Below are positions 53,353 to 63,200 of a DNA stretch of 64,000 nucleotides, one piece after another. Under the pieces are notes generated by a model. That model did no database searches. It was not told the DNA's origin and saw nothing but the letters and a program-made list of their open reading frames with translations. A program made the translations under genes and the position numbers. How positions within the stretch are numbered: the stretch's first letter is position 1; every line of letters begins with the position of its first letter. Origin of the DNA: Flavobacterium sp. SM15 (lineage in GTDB: Bacteria; Bacteroidota; Bacteroidia; Flavobacteriales; Flavobacteriaceae). The stretch lies in contig NZ_JAKLTO010000004.1 of assembly GCF_022012335.1 (NCBI RefSeq), positions 287,642 through 351,641 on the forward strand. Direction: 5' to 3'.

Positions 53353-53661
53353 ATGGCACATACTTATAATTACGCCAGTGTTTCCAAAGCTTTGCTGGAA
53401 CTTAAAGAGTTAGGCTTTGTTGTGGATTATAACATAAACGAACAGGAGTTTTTCAAGAATCCGCATGATTTTGAAATTGTTCATATTTTTCGTTATGAAG
53501 GCGATTCCAGTGCCGATGACGAAGCGACGGTGTATGGAATAAGATCGAAATCGTCTTTAAATAAGAATGGGGTTTTTGTTTCCGGATATGCTGCCAATTC
53601 GGAAAGTGAAGCTGCTCGATTTCTAATAGGACTTTCTATTAAAGGTAGAAAAGGTTTGTGA
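53353..53661 (+). CDS. Conserved small protein, 102 aa
   Basis: No named domain is recognised with certainty. The protein has a helical start ([24 protein letters not shown]) and a beta part with [26 protein letters not shown] and [16 protein letters not shown] recall relatives in flavobacteria being labelled phosphoribosyl-pyrophosphate synthetase, but the PRPP motif is absent. It is a single gene between rnpB and dnaX. Confidence 0.75.
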   Translation: MAHTYNYASVSKALLELKELGFVVDYNINEQEFFKNPHDFEIVHIFRYEGDSSADDEATVYGIRSKSSLNKNGVFVSGYAANSESEAARFLIGLSIKGRKGL

Positions 53662-53839
53662 AAATCAAATATCCAATTCCAAAAAACTAAATCCTAAATC
53701 TGAAATTTTAAAACCATATAAGTCATTTAAGTTTTATCCTGATTTTTTACTGATTTTGTGAATAACTTTTCTTCAAATCTTCGAATTAACAAACAGCCAA
53801 ACCAACAAAAATTCTATATTTGTATTCCAATAAATTTCT

Positions 53840-54925
53840 ATGGAACAATTTATAGTATCAGCCCGTAAATACAGACCTCAAACGTTCAAAGACGTAGTGG
53901 GACAGCAGGCTATTACTAACACTTTATTGAATGCCATAGAAAACAATCACTTAGCTCAGGCCTTACTTTTTACAGGACCGCGTGGAGTTGGGAAAACAAC
54001 TTGTGCCCGTATTTTAGCCCGTAAAATTAATCAGGAAGGCTATGATGATCCTTATGAAGATTTTGCGTTCAATGTTTTTGAATTGGATGCCGCTTCCAAC
54101 AACTCGGTAGACGATATTCGTAATTTGATTGACCAGGTTCGAATCCCGCCGCAAACCGGAAAATATAAGGTTTATATCATCGACGAGGTGCACATGCTTT
54201 CAACTTCGGCTTTCAACGCCTTTCTAAAAACATTGGAAGAACCGCCGCGTCATGCAATTTTCATTTTAGCAACTACGGAAAAGCACAAAATCATCCCAAC
54301 GATTTTATCTCGTTGTCAAATTTTTGATTTTAAACGAATTACCGTTAAAGATGCAAAAGAGCATTTGGCTGAAATCGCTAAGGAACAAGGGGTAAACTTT
54401 GAAGACGATGCACTTCACATCATAGCTCAAAAGGCTGATGGTGCGATGCGTGATGCGCTTTCAATTTTTGACCGTGTGGTTTCTTACTGCGGAAATAATC
54501 TAACTCGTCAAGCGGTTACCGAAAACTTAAACGTATTGGATTTCGAATATTATGTTCGAATTACCGATATGATTCTGGAGAATAAGATTCCGGAATTACT
54601 GCTTGCCTATAACGATATTTTAGCAAAAGGTTTTGACGGACATCACTTTGTTGCCGGATTGGCTTCCCATTTCCGTGATTTATTGGTTTGTAAAAATCCT
54701 GCTACTTTAGTTTTACTGGAAGCTGGTGAGCATGCACAAAAGCTTTATGGAGAACAAGCACAAAAAGCTTCTCAAGATTTCCTTTTACAGGGAATTGAAA
54801 TCGCCAACGAATGTGATTTAAAATACAAAGTTTCTCAAAATCAACGTCTTTTGGCCGAACTTTGCCTAATGCAGCTTGCCTCTATCACTTTTGATGGAGA
54901 AAAAAAAAAGCTAAGTCCTTTATAA
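53840..54925 (+). CDS. dnaX: DnaX gamma subunit form (frame 0)
   Basis: Frame 0 encodes 361 residues that end 15 bp past an A10 tract. It holds domains I-III of the clamp-loader: Walker A FTGPRGVGKTT, DEVHML, and the SRCQIFDF sensor, ending at the normal domain III border. The zinc-binding Cys segment after Walker A in E. coli is replaced by KINQEGYDDPYEDF, with no Cys. This is the product expected if ribosomes do not shift. A TATATTTG box (53815-53822) is upstream, without a clear TTG. Confidence 0.85.
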   Translation: MEQFIVSARKYRPQTFKDVVGQQAITNTLLNAIENNHLAQALLFTGPRGVGKTTCARILARKINQEGYDDPYEDFAFNVFELDAASNNSVDDIRNLIDQVRIPPQTGKYKVYIIDEVHMLSTSAFNAFLKTLEEPPRHAIFILATTEKHKIIPTILSRCQIFDFKRITVKDAKEHLAEIAKEQGVNFEDDALHIIAQKADGAMRDALSIFDRVVSYCGNNLTRQAVTENLNVLDFEYYVRITDMILENKIPELLLAYNDILAKGFDGHHFVAGLASHFRDLLVCKNPATLVLLEAGEHAQKLYGEQAQKASQDFLLQGIEIANECDLKYKVSQNQRLLAELCLMQLASITFDGEKKKLSPL

Positions 54926-55650
54926 TTCCACCAACTTATTTCAAAAATTCAGGTTATTCCATTACGGAAGTTAAACCTAAGGTTGTTGCGGCAGATAATG
55001 CTAATCAAACATTAGAAAATCAGACCATTTCGGAAAATAAAACCGAAGAAAGCAGATTTGATAATACAGAATCAACTGTTAAAGAAGAAATTATCCCAGT
55101 TATTGAAGAAGTAAAACCTGTTGAAACTACTCAATCGACTGCATCTGTTGTTGAAAATCATAATTCTATTTCAACTCAAACTTCTTCTGCACCAAAAGTT
55201 TCCGCACTTTCTTTAGCCAGTATCAAAGCAAAAAGGGAATTAGAAGCATCTCAAAAGGCCAATATAAAACACCACGACGAATTACCAACAGAACCTTTTA
55301 CGGAAACAGATATGTTGTTACATTGGACTAATTTTGCAGAGAAATTAAAAGATAAAGGGCAACATATCATGGCAACTTATATGCTCATGGATGATCCGAC
55401 ATTAGATGGAACAACCATAAAGTTACACATGCCCAACGAAGGTTCTAAAGTAGATTTCGACAACAATAAAAACGAACTGTTAGGCTATTTACGAGGAAGG
55501 CTTCACAACCACGATGTAGCCATTGAAGTCTATGTAAATGAAGTAGTTGAAACAAAATACGCATTTACTCCACAGGAAAAATTTGATAAATTAAATTCAA
55601 TCAATCCTGCTTTGGAGCTTTTGAAAAAAACTTTTGATTTGGATGTTTAA
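53840..55650 (+). CDS. dnaX: DnaX tau subunit form by -1 frameshift (603 aa)
   Basis: From the A10 tract the -1 frame stays open through 55650, reading KSFIIPPTYFKNSG, then a Glu/Thr/Ser-rich linker, then a C-terminal domain (LHWTNFAEKLKDKGQHIMATYMLMDDP, ALELLKKTFDLDV) that looks like the tau-specific region binding the polymerase. The continuous coding quality over 740 bp rules out chance. A shift at A AAA AAG (54904-54910), slippage of the tract during transcription, or an assembly error in the homopolymer would all restore one frame. Confidence 0.8.
54900..54925 (+). other. dnaX slippery site and frame-0 stop
   Basis: A54900-A54909 then G form an A10-G tract. In frame 0 the codons are GAA AAA AAA AAG CTA, so the heptamer A AAA AAG is in the phase used by E. 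coli dnaX. A GGAG (54896-54899) is 4 bp upstream of the heptamer. The frame-0 stop TAA is at 54923-54925. No strong downstream hairpin is seen. Confidence 0.75.
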
Positions 55651-55669
55651 ATTATACAATCAGATTTTA

Positions 55670-56245
55670 TTATTTTTTCTTCCTAGGCTTACATTCTTTA
55701 CAAAAATCTGATAGATCTTCAATTTCATTATTTACCTCTTGGTGTAATAAATTTAATTTTTCAGATTTACTTCCTAATTCGGTTTCTTTGCTTGCATTAG
55801 TTAGGCGTTGAGAAAATTCTTTTTGAAGCTCATCATAAATTGGTTTAAAAAATTGCACACTTGAAAAAGTTGATTTTTCCTCAAAAATTCTTTTTCTAAA
55901 TTTTCGTGCATATAATTCTGATAAATCAAATTGATAATTTGCAAATTTCACAATACTTTCAGCCTGTTGACTATCCAATGCAACTATGGCAGAAGAACTG
56001 CTCTTAAAAACATTATTAACTTTTGCGTTAAAGTTTTTTGTAAAAGAAAATTCCAAATTACTCATCGAAAATACAAAATCAATACCAGTAGGCATTTGTA
56101 AACTAAAGGTGTTTGTTCCACCAATTTGTGTTGCATCAGATTGAAAATCGGTCAATTTAAGTTCATAATCCGAACTCCAATTCAAATCATTTTGAGCAAA
56201 AAGATTTAGGGTAGCAAATAACAAACTAATGATGTAAACTTTCAT
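55670..56245 (-). CDS. Secreted conserved hypothetical protein (DUF922-like layout)
   Basis: I place the start at ATG 56245 (MKVYIISLLFATLNLFAQ), giving 191 residues with a signal peptide; the longer frame overlaps ppx. The mature N-terminus WSSDYELKLTDFQSDA resembles the start of DUF922-type secreted proteins, but no HExxH zinc motif is seen. The C-terminus is Lys-rich (KECKPRKKK). It starts 4 bp below the ppx stop and is the last gene of the polyphosphate operon. Confidence 0.7.
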   Translation of the reverse strand: MKVYIISLLFATLNLFAQNDLNWSSDYELKLTDFQSDATQIGGTNTFSLQMPTGIDFVFSMSNLEFSFTKNFNAKVNNVFKSSSSAIVALDSQQAESIVKFANYQFDLSELYARKFRKRIFEEKSTFSSVQFFKPIYDELQKEFSQRLTNASKETELGSKSEKLNLLHQEVNNEIEDLSDFCKECKPRKKK

Positions 56246-56249
56246 GCCC

Positions 56250-57140
56250 TTAAATTTTTCCGTAATACATTGCCTTAACCACACCGTCAGAAAGACCAAT
56301 TTTCGGAACATAAATATTTCGTGCACCGCTCCATTTCATAGCATTTAGATAAATCCGCATGGCTGGAATAATTACATCGGCTCGGTCAGTGTTTAGAGCT
56401 AATTCGGCGATACGTTGCTCGTAGGTTAACGAGTTCAAGTATTGATATTGCGAATTCAAATAGATATAGGAAAGCGGTTTATCTTGTGCTTTACCCGAAA
56501 GTTTGAAAATCTTATTGATATTTCCACCGGAACCTATTAATGTAATATTTTCATAAGGTTCGGTTTGCATTTTAATCCATTTTTCAATTTCCTGCCAAAC
56601 CACTTCGTTCACCATATTGTTCAGTAAACGAACGGTTCCGTTTTTAAAGGATTTTGAAGCAATCATTTTTCCTTCAGAAAATAAAGAAAACTCGGTGCTA
56701 CCACCTCCAACATCCACATATAAATAAGTGGCATCGGTTTTTATAAAATGGTGTAAATCCGAAGAAGCGATAATTGCCGCCTCTTTTTTACCGTCGATAA
56801 TTTCAATTTTTACATCGGCCTTTTTCTTGATGATTTCGGTTACTTCTTTTCCATTATATGCCTCACGCATAGCGGAAGTAGCGCACGCCATGTAACGTTC
56901 TACTTTATATACTTTCATCAATAATTTGAAGGCTTTCATAGCGTCAATCATACGGTCAATATTCTCTTCCGTAATTTCTCCAACGGTAAAAGCATCCTGC
57001 CCCAAACGAATCGGAACACGAATTAAGGCACTCTTATTAAACTGAGTTTCTTTCCCAGGTTGTTCTACAATATTGGCAATAAGCAAGCGCATGGCATTGG
57101 ATCCAATATCGATTGCTGCAAATTTTTTAATTGAAATCAT
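56250..57140 (-). CDS. ppx: Exopolyphosphatase / guanosine pentaphosphate phosphatase family
   Basis: The 296-residue protein is the short ASKHA-fold Ppx/GppA form (N-terminal two domains only). The motifs AAIDIGSNAMRLLIA, CATSAMREA, VDVGGGSTEFSLF and LIGSGGNINK are intact. It removes phosphate from polyphosphate or from ppGpp precursors. It follows ppk by 43 bp, so synthesis and breakdown genes are together. Confidence 0.94.
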   Translation of the reverse strand: MISIKKFAAIDIGSNAMRLLIANIVEQPGKETQFNKSALIRVPIRLGQDAFTVGEITEENIDRMIDAMKAFKLLMKVYKVERYMACATSAMREAYNGKEVTEIIKKKADVKIEIIDGKKEAAIIASSDLHHFIKTDATYLYVDVGGGSTEFSLFSEGKMIASKSFKNGTVRLLNNMVNEVVWQEIEKWIKMQTEPYENITLIGSGGNINKIFKLSGKAQDKPLSYIYLNSQYQYLNSLTYEQRIAELALNTDRADVIIPAMRIYLNAMKWSGARNIYVPKIGLSDGVVKAMYYGKI

Positions 57141-57183
57141 TAAGTGATCCGGTATTCTTTACTATTAATTTAAAACTTATGGA

Positions 57184-59298
57184 TTATAGATTTTCTGCTA
57201 TTACTTCCAGCTTGTCTCTGTAATAATTATACATTTCATGCTGAGCTCGGAACATTTTCTGATCAGGCTGTTTTCTGTATTTATTGTCCAGTTTTTCAGA
57301 ATGCAATCGGGCTTTAACATTCGCTTTTAACCCAATTTCAAAAGTTTCCAGCATTTCTTTTTTGATTTCTTCATCATAAATAGGACAGCTCACTTCTACC
57401 CTTGCATCCAAATTTCTGGTCATAAAATCTGCTGAAGAAATGTAAATCTCTGGATCTCCGTTATTTCCGAAGATGTAAACGCGGGAATGCTCTAAAAATT
57501 TATCTACAATACTGATGGCCTCAATGTTCTCACTCATTCCCGGAACTCCTGGAATAAGAGAACAAATTCCGCGAATAATTAGCTGAACCTTAACACCGGC
57601 ACGACTTGCTTCATATAATTTATCAATCATTTTATAATCTGATAAACTATTCATTTTTAGCTTAATAAATGCAGGTCTTCCTAAATTGGCGTTCATTATT
57701 TCCTTATCGATAAGCTTAACAAACTTAGAACGGGTATAATGCGGTGAAACTAAAAGATGCTTGTATCTGTGCACGCGATAGTTCACATCAAAAAATTCAA
57801 AAATTTTTGAAACATCGCGCATAATTTGCACATGACTTGTAAATAGAGTCACATCCGTATACACTTTAGCGGTGCTTTCATTGAAATTTCCGGTAGAAAT
57901 AAATCCGTAGCGCTTTACTTTGCCTTCTTCAAGTCGCTCAATTACACATATTTTACTGTGAACTTTCAAACCTTTTACTCCGAAAATAAGTTCAACGCCT
58001 TCCGTTTGCATCATTTCAGCATAGGAGATATTACTCGCTTCATCAAAACGGGCCTGCAATTCAATTTGAACCGTTACTTTCTTTCCGTTTTTAGCAGCAT
58101 TGATAAGCGAACTTACAATCTGTGAGTTCTTTGCAAGGCGATACAACGTTATTTTTATGGAAACCACTTTCGGATCCAAAGCAGCTTCCCTCAAAAATTT
58201 AATCAAATAAGAATAAGATTGATACGGTGCATTTAGCAAATAGTCTTTTTCCCTTATTTTATCAAAAATACTTCCTTCCAGACTTAAACCCGGTACAGGC
58301 AAAGGTGTAATCGGTTTTGCCAACAAATCATAACGTCCTAAATTCGGGAAATCCATATAATCACGACGGTTGTGGTACCTTCCTCCCGGAATGATACTAT
58401 CGGTCGAATCAATATTCATTTTAGTTAAGAAAAAGGCAAGTGTATCTTTTTCAATAGATTGGTCGTAAACAAAACGAACCGGTTCACCTACTCTTCGCTC
58501 TTTAACACTGGAGGAAATTTTCTCAATAAAACTCTTGTTCAAATCGGAATCGATATCCAACTCGGCATCTCTTGTAATTTTTATCATGTGTGCCGAAATA
58601 CTCTCGTAATCGAAAATATTAAAAATGCTGTGCAGGTTATAACGGATTACATCATCTAAAAGAATAATGTACTGCTTGTCTGAATTTGAAGGAAGTACCA
58701 CAAAACGGTTGATGGTTTTTGGGATTTCGATAACCGCATAACGTACTTCTTTTTTCTGAATTATTTTAGAAAGAATTGTGTTTTGAGGTTGAGTTTTCAA
58801 AACCAGTTTTACAGCCAAATATCCCGAAGTATCTTTTAAAAGCGGGAATTCATCAAGATCATTCAAAATAATGGTAACCAGCTCAGGACTAACCTTTTGA
58901 ATGAAAAAATCCCTGATAAAGTTTTCCTGCTCTTTATTGATTTCACTTTCGTTGATAATATAAACATTCTCTTTCTCGAGCTGTTTTTCAATTACACTTA
59001 AAGTACGTAAACTCTCCGATTGCTGCTCGATAACTATCTCTGTGATTTCTTTTAAAAGTTCCTGTGCTGAGACTCCGCCCAAGAGCTTCTCCCCGGATAT
59101 TCCGGCCGCATTTAATCGTCGGATTGCTGCATAACGCACACGGAAAAACTCATCTAAATTGTTAGAAAAAATTCCTAAAAAACGTAAACGGTCCAATAAC
59201 GGAACCGTTTCATCTGCGGCTTCTTGTAGTACTCTTGCATTAAAGGCTAACCAACTTTTTTCTCTGTCTATATACCTGTTTTCCTGCGTATTATTCAT
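57184..59298 (-). CDS. ppk1: Polyphosphate kinase 1
   Basis: I place the start at ATG 59298 (MNNTQENRYIDREKSWLAFN), giving 704 residues; the first 20 codons of the longer frame lie in sixA. PPK1 makes polyphosphate from ATP and autophosphorylates a His; the segment KGLKVHSKICVIER carries one of the two conserved His residues and YGFISTGNFNESTAKVYTD follows. Start and sixA stop overlap by 4 bp (ATGA). It forms an operon sixA, ppk1, ppx and the secreted protein. Confidence 0.96.
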   Translation of the reverse strand: MNNTQENRYIDREKSWLAFNARVLQEAADETVPLLDRLRFLGIFSNNLDEFFRVRYAAIRRLNAAGISGEKLLGGVSAQELLKEITEIVIEQQSESLRTLSVIEKQLEKENVYIINESEINKEQENFIRDFFIQKVSPELVTIILNDLDEFPLLKDTSGYLAVKLVLKTQPQNTILSKIIQKKEVRYAVIEIPKTINRFVVLPSNSDKQYIILLDDVIRYNLHSIFNIFDYESISAHMIKITRDAELDIDSDLNKSFIEKISSSVKERRVGEPVRFVYDQSIEKDTLAFFLTKMNIDSTDSIIPGGRYHNRRDYMDFPNLGRYDLLAKPITPLPVPGLSLEGSIFDKIREKDYLLNAPYQSYSYLIKFLREAALDPKVVSIKITLYRLAKNSQIVSSLINAAKNGKKVTVQIELQARFDEASNISYAEMMQTEGVELIFGVKGLKVHSKICVIERLEEGKVKRYGFISTGNFNESTAKVYTDVTLFTSHVQIMRDVSKIFEFFDVNYRVHRYKHLLVSPHYTRSKFVKLIDKEIMNANLGRPAFIKLKMNSLSDYKMIDKLYEASRAGVKVQLIIRGICSLIPGVPGMSENIEAISIVDKFLEHSRVYIFGNNGDPEIYISSADFMTRNLDARVEVSCPIYDEEIKKEMLETFEIGLKANVKARLHSEKLDNKYRKQPDQKMFRAQHEMYNYYRDKLEVIAENL

Positions 59299-59783
59299 GA
59301 TCTCAACTCTCTGGGAAACACTTTCTTGAGTAGTTTTCCCTTTTGTATATTTTTCCAATCTTCTTCATCAAATTTTAAAGACACAAATCCCGAAGTAGGA
59401 ACATTGTCTATGTAACAATCTCCAAATTTATTAACAAAATCGGTTATTGCACCATTATGACCAAAAAGAATTAGGCTGTCGTATTTATTTTCGCAATTTT
59501 TTATGATATTTTCCAGATTTCTCTCATCAAAAGTATACAAATCGTCTTTATATATTATTGTCTCTAAAGGTATTGAAAGGTTTTGAGCATAAATCATTGC
59601 AGTTTCTTTTGCCCTTTTGGCCGGGCTGCTCCAAACAATAAAAGTTTTAGGCAAGAAAGTATCTATAGCATGAGAAGTTATATGTGCATCCGAAATGCCT
59701 CTTTGTGATAAAGGCCTGTCGATATCTTTTAAAGGAATATCCCAACTTGATTTTGCATGACGAATAAGAATTAAATTTTTCAT
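59295..59783 (-). CDS. sixA: SixA-type phosphohistidine phosphatase
   Basis: I place the start at ATG 59783 (MKNLILIRHAKSSWDIPL), giving 162 residues; the longer frame adds 14 AT-rich codons. The phosphoglycerate-mutase-fold RHG motif is LIRHAKSSW with the catalytic His, and the second His is in ILFGHNGAITDF. SixA removes phosphate from histidine-containing proteins in E. coli. Its overlap with ppk1 suggests shared expression. Confidence 0.9.
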   Translation of the reverse strand: MKNLILIRHAKSSWDIPLKDIDRPLSQRGISDAHITSHAIDTFLPKTFIVWSSPAKRAKETAMIYAQNLSIPLETIIYKDDLYTFDERNLENIIKNCENKYDSLILFGHNGAITDFVNKFGDCYIDNVPTSGFVSLKFDEEDWKNIQKGKLLKKVFPRELRS

Positions 59784-60220
59784 AACCAACAATTTAGTTG
59801 TATAAAGTAACTCAAAAAAAACCATAAAAGCCAGAGAAATTCTGTCAAATAATTGTTAATTCACCCAGAAAAGAACGTCTTTCATCGAAAAAGGGATGAA
59901 TATGCGCGTAGGCAAGAATTTTATTAAATAATTTAGTAATACAAATTATCGAATATACTAAGCTGAACACTAAAAGTAAATCTAAAACTTAATACCACCT
60001 TGAGTTTTAGTTTACTTTTCAGTTTAGATTTTTGAAAATTAGGTTTCCATATTGATTAATCGATACAGGTTAATCATTTATTTCCAACACATTTTTATTG
60101 TCGTGTCAGTTTTAGGTACAGTTGTTTTTGCACATTTTTTATGCTGTGAAACGGATAACTGCCCCCTAAAATTTAGTGTTTTCATGTTACTGATTTTTTA
60201 CAGACAGAATTAATAAAGTA
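59784..60220. other. Non-coding spacer with a long hairpin
   Basis: No convincing coding frame is seen. A long inverted repeat (about 59972-60019) is present. I find no complete TTG / TAnnTTTG promoter for either divergent gene. An 11-bp palindrome CTAAAATTTAG is at 60166-60176. Confidence 0.7.
59972..60019. repeat. 17-bp inverted repeat with a one-base bulge
   Basis: Left arm AAAAGTAAA-T-CTAAAACT, right arm AGTTTTAG-TTTACTTTT, loop of about 14 bp. Both flanking genes point away from it, so it is not an obvious terminator for them. Confidence 0.7.
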
Positions 60221-63200
60221 ATGTCTATGAAACCAAAAATTACCTTACTACTGTTATTTATCCTGATCGGGATTAATAATGTTTTCTCGCAGTTTACGCC
60301 TCAGCATCCAGACTTAAGACTCTGTGGTAGCCCTCCAAATTACTATGAGGACTATTTTAACTGTACCTCTAATAATTACACATTAGACCAGGTATTTTTA
60401 AGTTTAACAAATGTTAATGGTGTACCGCTTTCCAATACAACGTGTACACCGGGAACCTCACAGCAGATGTACGTCATGCTGAATTATACTTCAAACTCAA
60501 ACAGCGCTATTTCACAAGTTAGATTGTTTGCAGATTTATCTATTGATGGCAATGTTACTCCAATCAACGCATATTTAGCTACGGTGGCACCGGGTGGAGG
60601 CCAACGACAAATTTATGGACCATTCACATGGACTTGCGGCCAGGAACTTTCTCTTTGCAGAATTTTAGTAGTATGGAAACCAAACGGTAACGTAAATGAT
60701 CCAGAATTAGCAACTTATGATTGTAACACATTTAGTAAGTCTCAATGTGAATTTGGGAGTTGTATGCTCGTTGCTGCACCTTTGGCTGTAGAATACAACT
60801 ATACAGTATGTACTAATGGCAATCAATCAACAGTTAGTTTTAATAATGAAACTAGCGGTGGTATTACTCCTTATTCTTATTCTTGGAATTTTGGCGATGG
60901 TTCACCAGTATCAACACAGGAAAATCCAGTGCACACGTATCCATACCCTGGCGGACCATATACAGCGACACTCACGGTAACTGATTCCAATATGCCGACA
61001 CATCTGGTCAGCAGTTATTCGCAAACGATAAACCTCCCGGCGGAACTCTCGCTAAATGCAGTAACAACTCCGGCAACCAGTGGAAATAATGGTACGATTG
61101 ATCTTAATGTATCCGGCGGAATACCCGGTTATACCTATTCATGGAGCAATGGTTCAACATCACAAGACTTAAGTGGCCTTGGAGTGGGAACCTATACCGT
61201 TACTGTAACTGATAGCAATGGTTGTCAGGCAACACTTCAAGTAGTAATCAATGACGGAATAGTTGAATGTAATATTGTTGATAAAACACCTCTAACTATT
61301 AATAAGTTTGATAATCTGGCAGTTAGTTCTTCTACAACTGGTCTTTGCTTGGTTGGTTGTGGAATTTCAAACGCTCCACGATTAATTGATGCCGATTTAA
61401 GCAATTACGCACTTGTTTCAACAGCAGTTGGTGTTGGAGTAACCCATAAATTAAGAGTTACAGATAATGACGATTCTTATGCAGCAGGTACTTTTGCCGG
61501 TTTCCGCATTGAGCCTACCGGTGGAATTCTCTCTGTAGATTTATTAAACAACATTTCAATCAAAACTTATCTTTCAGGAGTTTTAAAAGAAACGCTAACC
61601 GGAAGTGCTTTAGTTAAACTGGATTTACTTTCCAACCCGGGAAATTATATCCTTGGATTTAATTCTTCACAATCCTTTGACGCTGTAGAAATTACCATTA
61701 ATAGTTTAGTGGGAGCATTAACCTCAACAAAAGTTTACTACGCAGTAATTAAAACTTACTGTCCAGGGCCAAGTTTAAATTGTAACATTCCAACTGCAGC
61801 AAACGCTCCAGTTTTTCCAGTTGAAATTGAACAATCACATACTGGAATCTCTGGTATAGCAGTTGGAAGTGTAACCAATACCGATAATGTAATTTCTCCA
61901 AGCAGTTCCGATTTTGCGAGCATTAATTTAGTAGCTGGTGTTTTGGCTTCTGGCAGTATTGCTGTGAAAGAGCAAATCACAGATTATCCAGCTGGAACAT
62001 ACGCAGGTTTTGAAATTGAAAATGCCAATCTGGTTAGTGTTGCGGTTCTAAACAACATTCAAATCAAAACTTATTTAAATGGAGTATTCAGGGAACAGGC
62101 TTCAGGTGTAAATCTTCTGGTAAATGGGCCTCTACTTAATTCTTCAGGAAGATATAAATTAGGATTTAATACAACCTTATCTTTTGATGAAGTTCAAATT
62201 TCAGTAAACCAACCTGTTGGAGTTAGCTTAGGAATTACAAAAGTATACAATCTGGTGCTTCAGAAATTCTGTCCCGTTGTACTTGAATGTAACAAATCAT
62301 ATCCGCTAACAAACCCAATATTCCCTGTCATCATTGATGGTTCAAGAACAGGAATTAGTGGTGTTGCCTGTGTTGGATGTGCTGTTAATAATGTTGATAA
62401 TGTGTTGAGTTCAAGTATCTCTGATTTTGCAACAATTAATGTTACTGCCGGTGTTGCCGCATCGGGTTCCATTGCAGTAGCAGATCAGTTATCGACCTTC
62501 CCGGTTGGAACTTTTGCAGGTTTTACCATTAAAGACAATAACAGCCTTGTACAGGCCAATTTATTCCAATCATTAACTATTTCAACTTACTTAAACGGAA
62601 CTTTACAAGAATCACGAACCGGAGCACAATTAATCGGTCTAACCTTAGTTGTACCTATTCTTGGTTCAGGGCCTGGTTATTATAATGTAGGTTTTATCAG
62701 TACAATGCCTTTTGATGAAATCAGCATTAGAGCCGGTTCTTTGGTAGGTGTATTAAACAACATTAATGTTTATGGTGCTTTTGTTGATACTTCCGAAAGT
62801 AATGGCGGAACTTTAATCTGTGCTTTAACCGATTTAAGTGTTGTAAAAACAGTTAACAACCCTACTCCATTTGTAGGTTCCAATGTAACTTTTACAATTA
62901 CTGCAACAAATGGCGGTCCAAGTGGCGCAACCGGAGTTGTTGTAAACGATGTATTACCGTCTGGATATACTTATGTAAGTTCAGTTCCATCTGTAGGAAG
63001 CTTTAACAGTGGTACCGGTGTTTGGACAATAGGCAACTTAGCCAACGGAGCAAGTGCGACTTTGACCATAACCGCTACGGTAAATGCAACTGGAAATTAT
63101 TCCAATACAGCTGTGATTACAGGAAACCAAAACGATCCTAATCCTAGTAATAATACATCTACTGTTACACCAACACCAGTTAATGTAATTGTTGCCAATG

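Noticed and set aside
59840..59875. TTGACA-like -35 and AT-rich -10 on the minus strand above sixA
   Set aside because: Bacteroidetes sigma factor does not use this consensus, and the match can occur by chance in AT-rich DNA.
61756..62472. Two minus-strand frames of about 70 codons inside the adhesin gene
   Set aside because: They arise from the repeat structure and codon bias of the opposite strand; no start context or homology.
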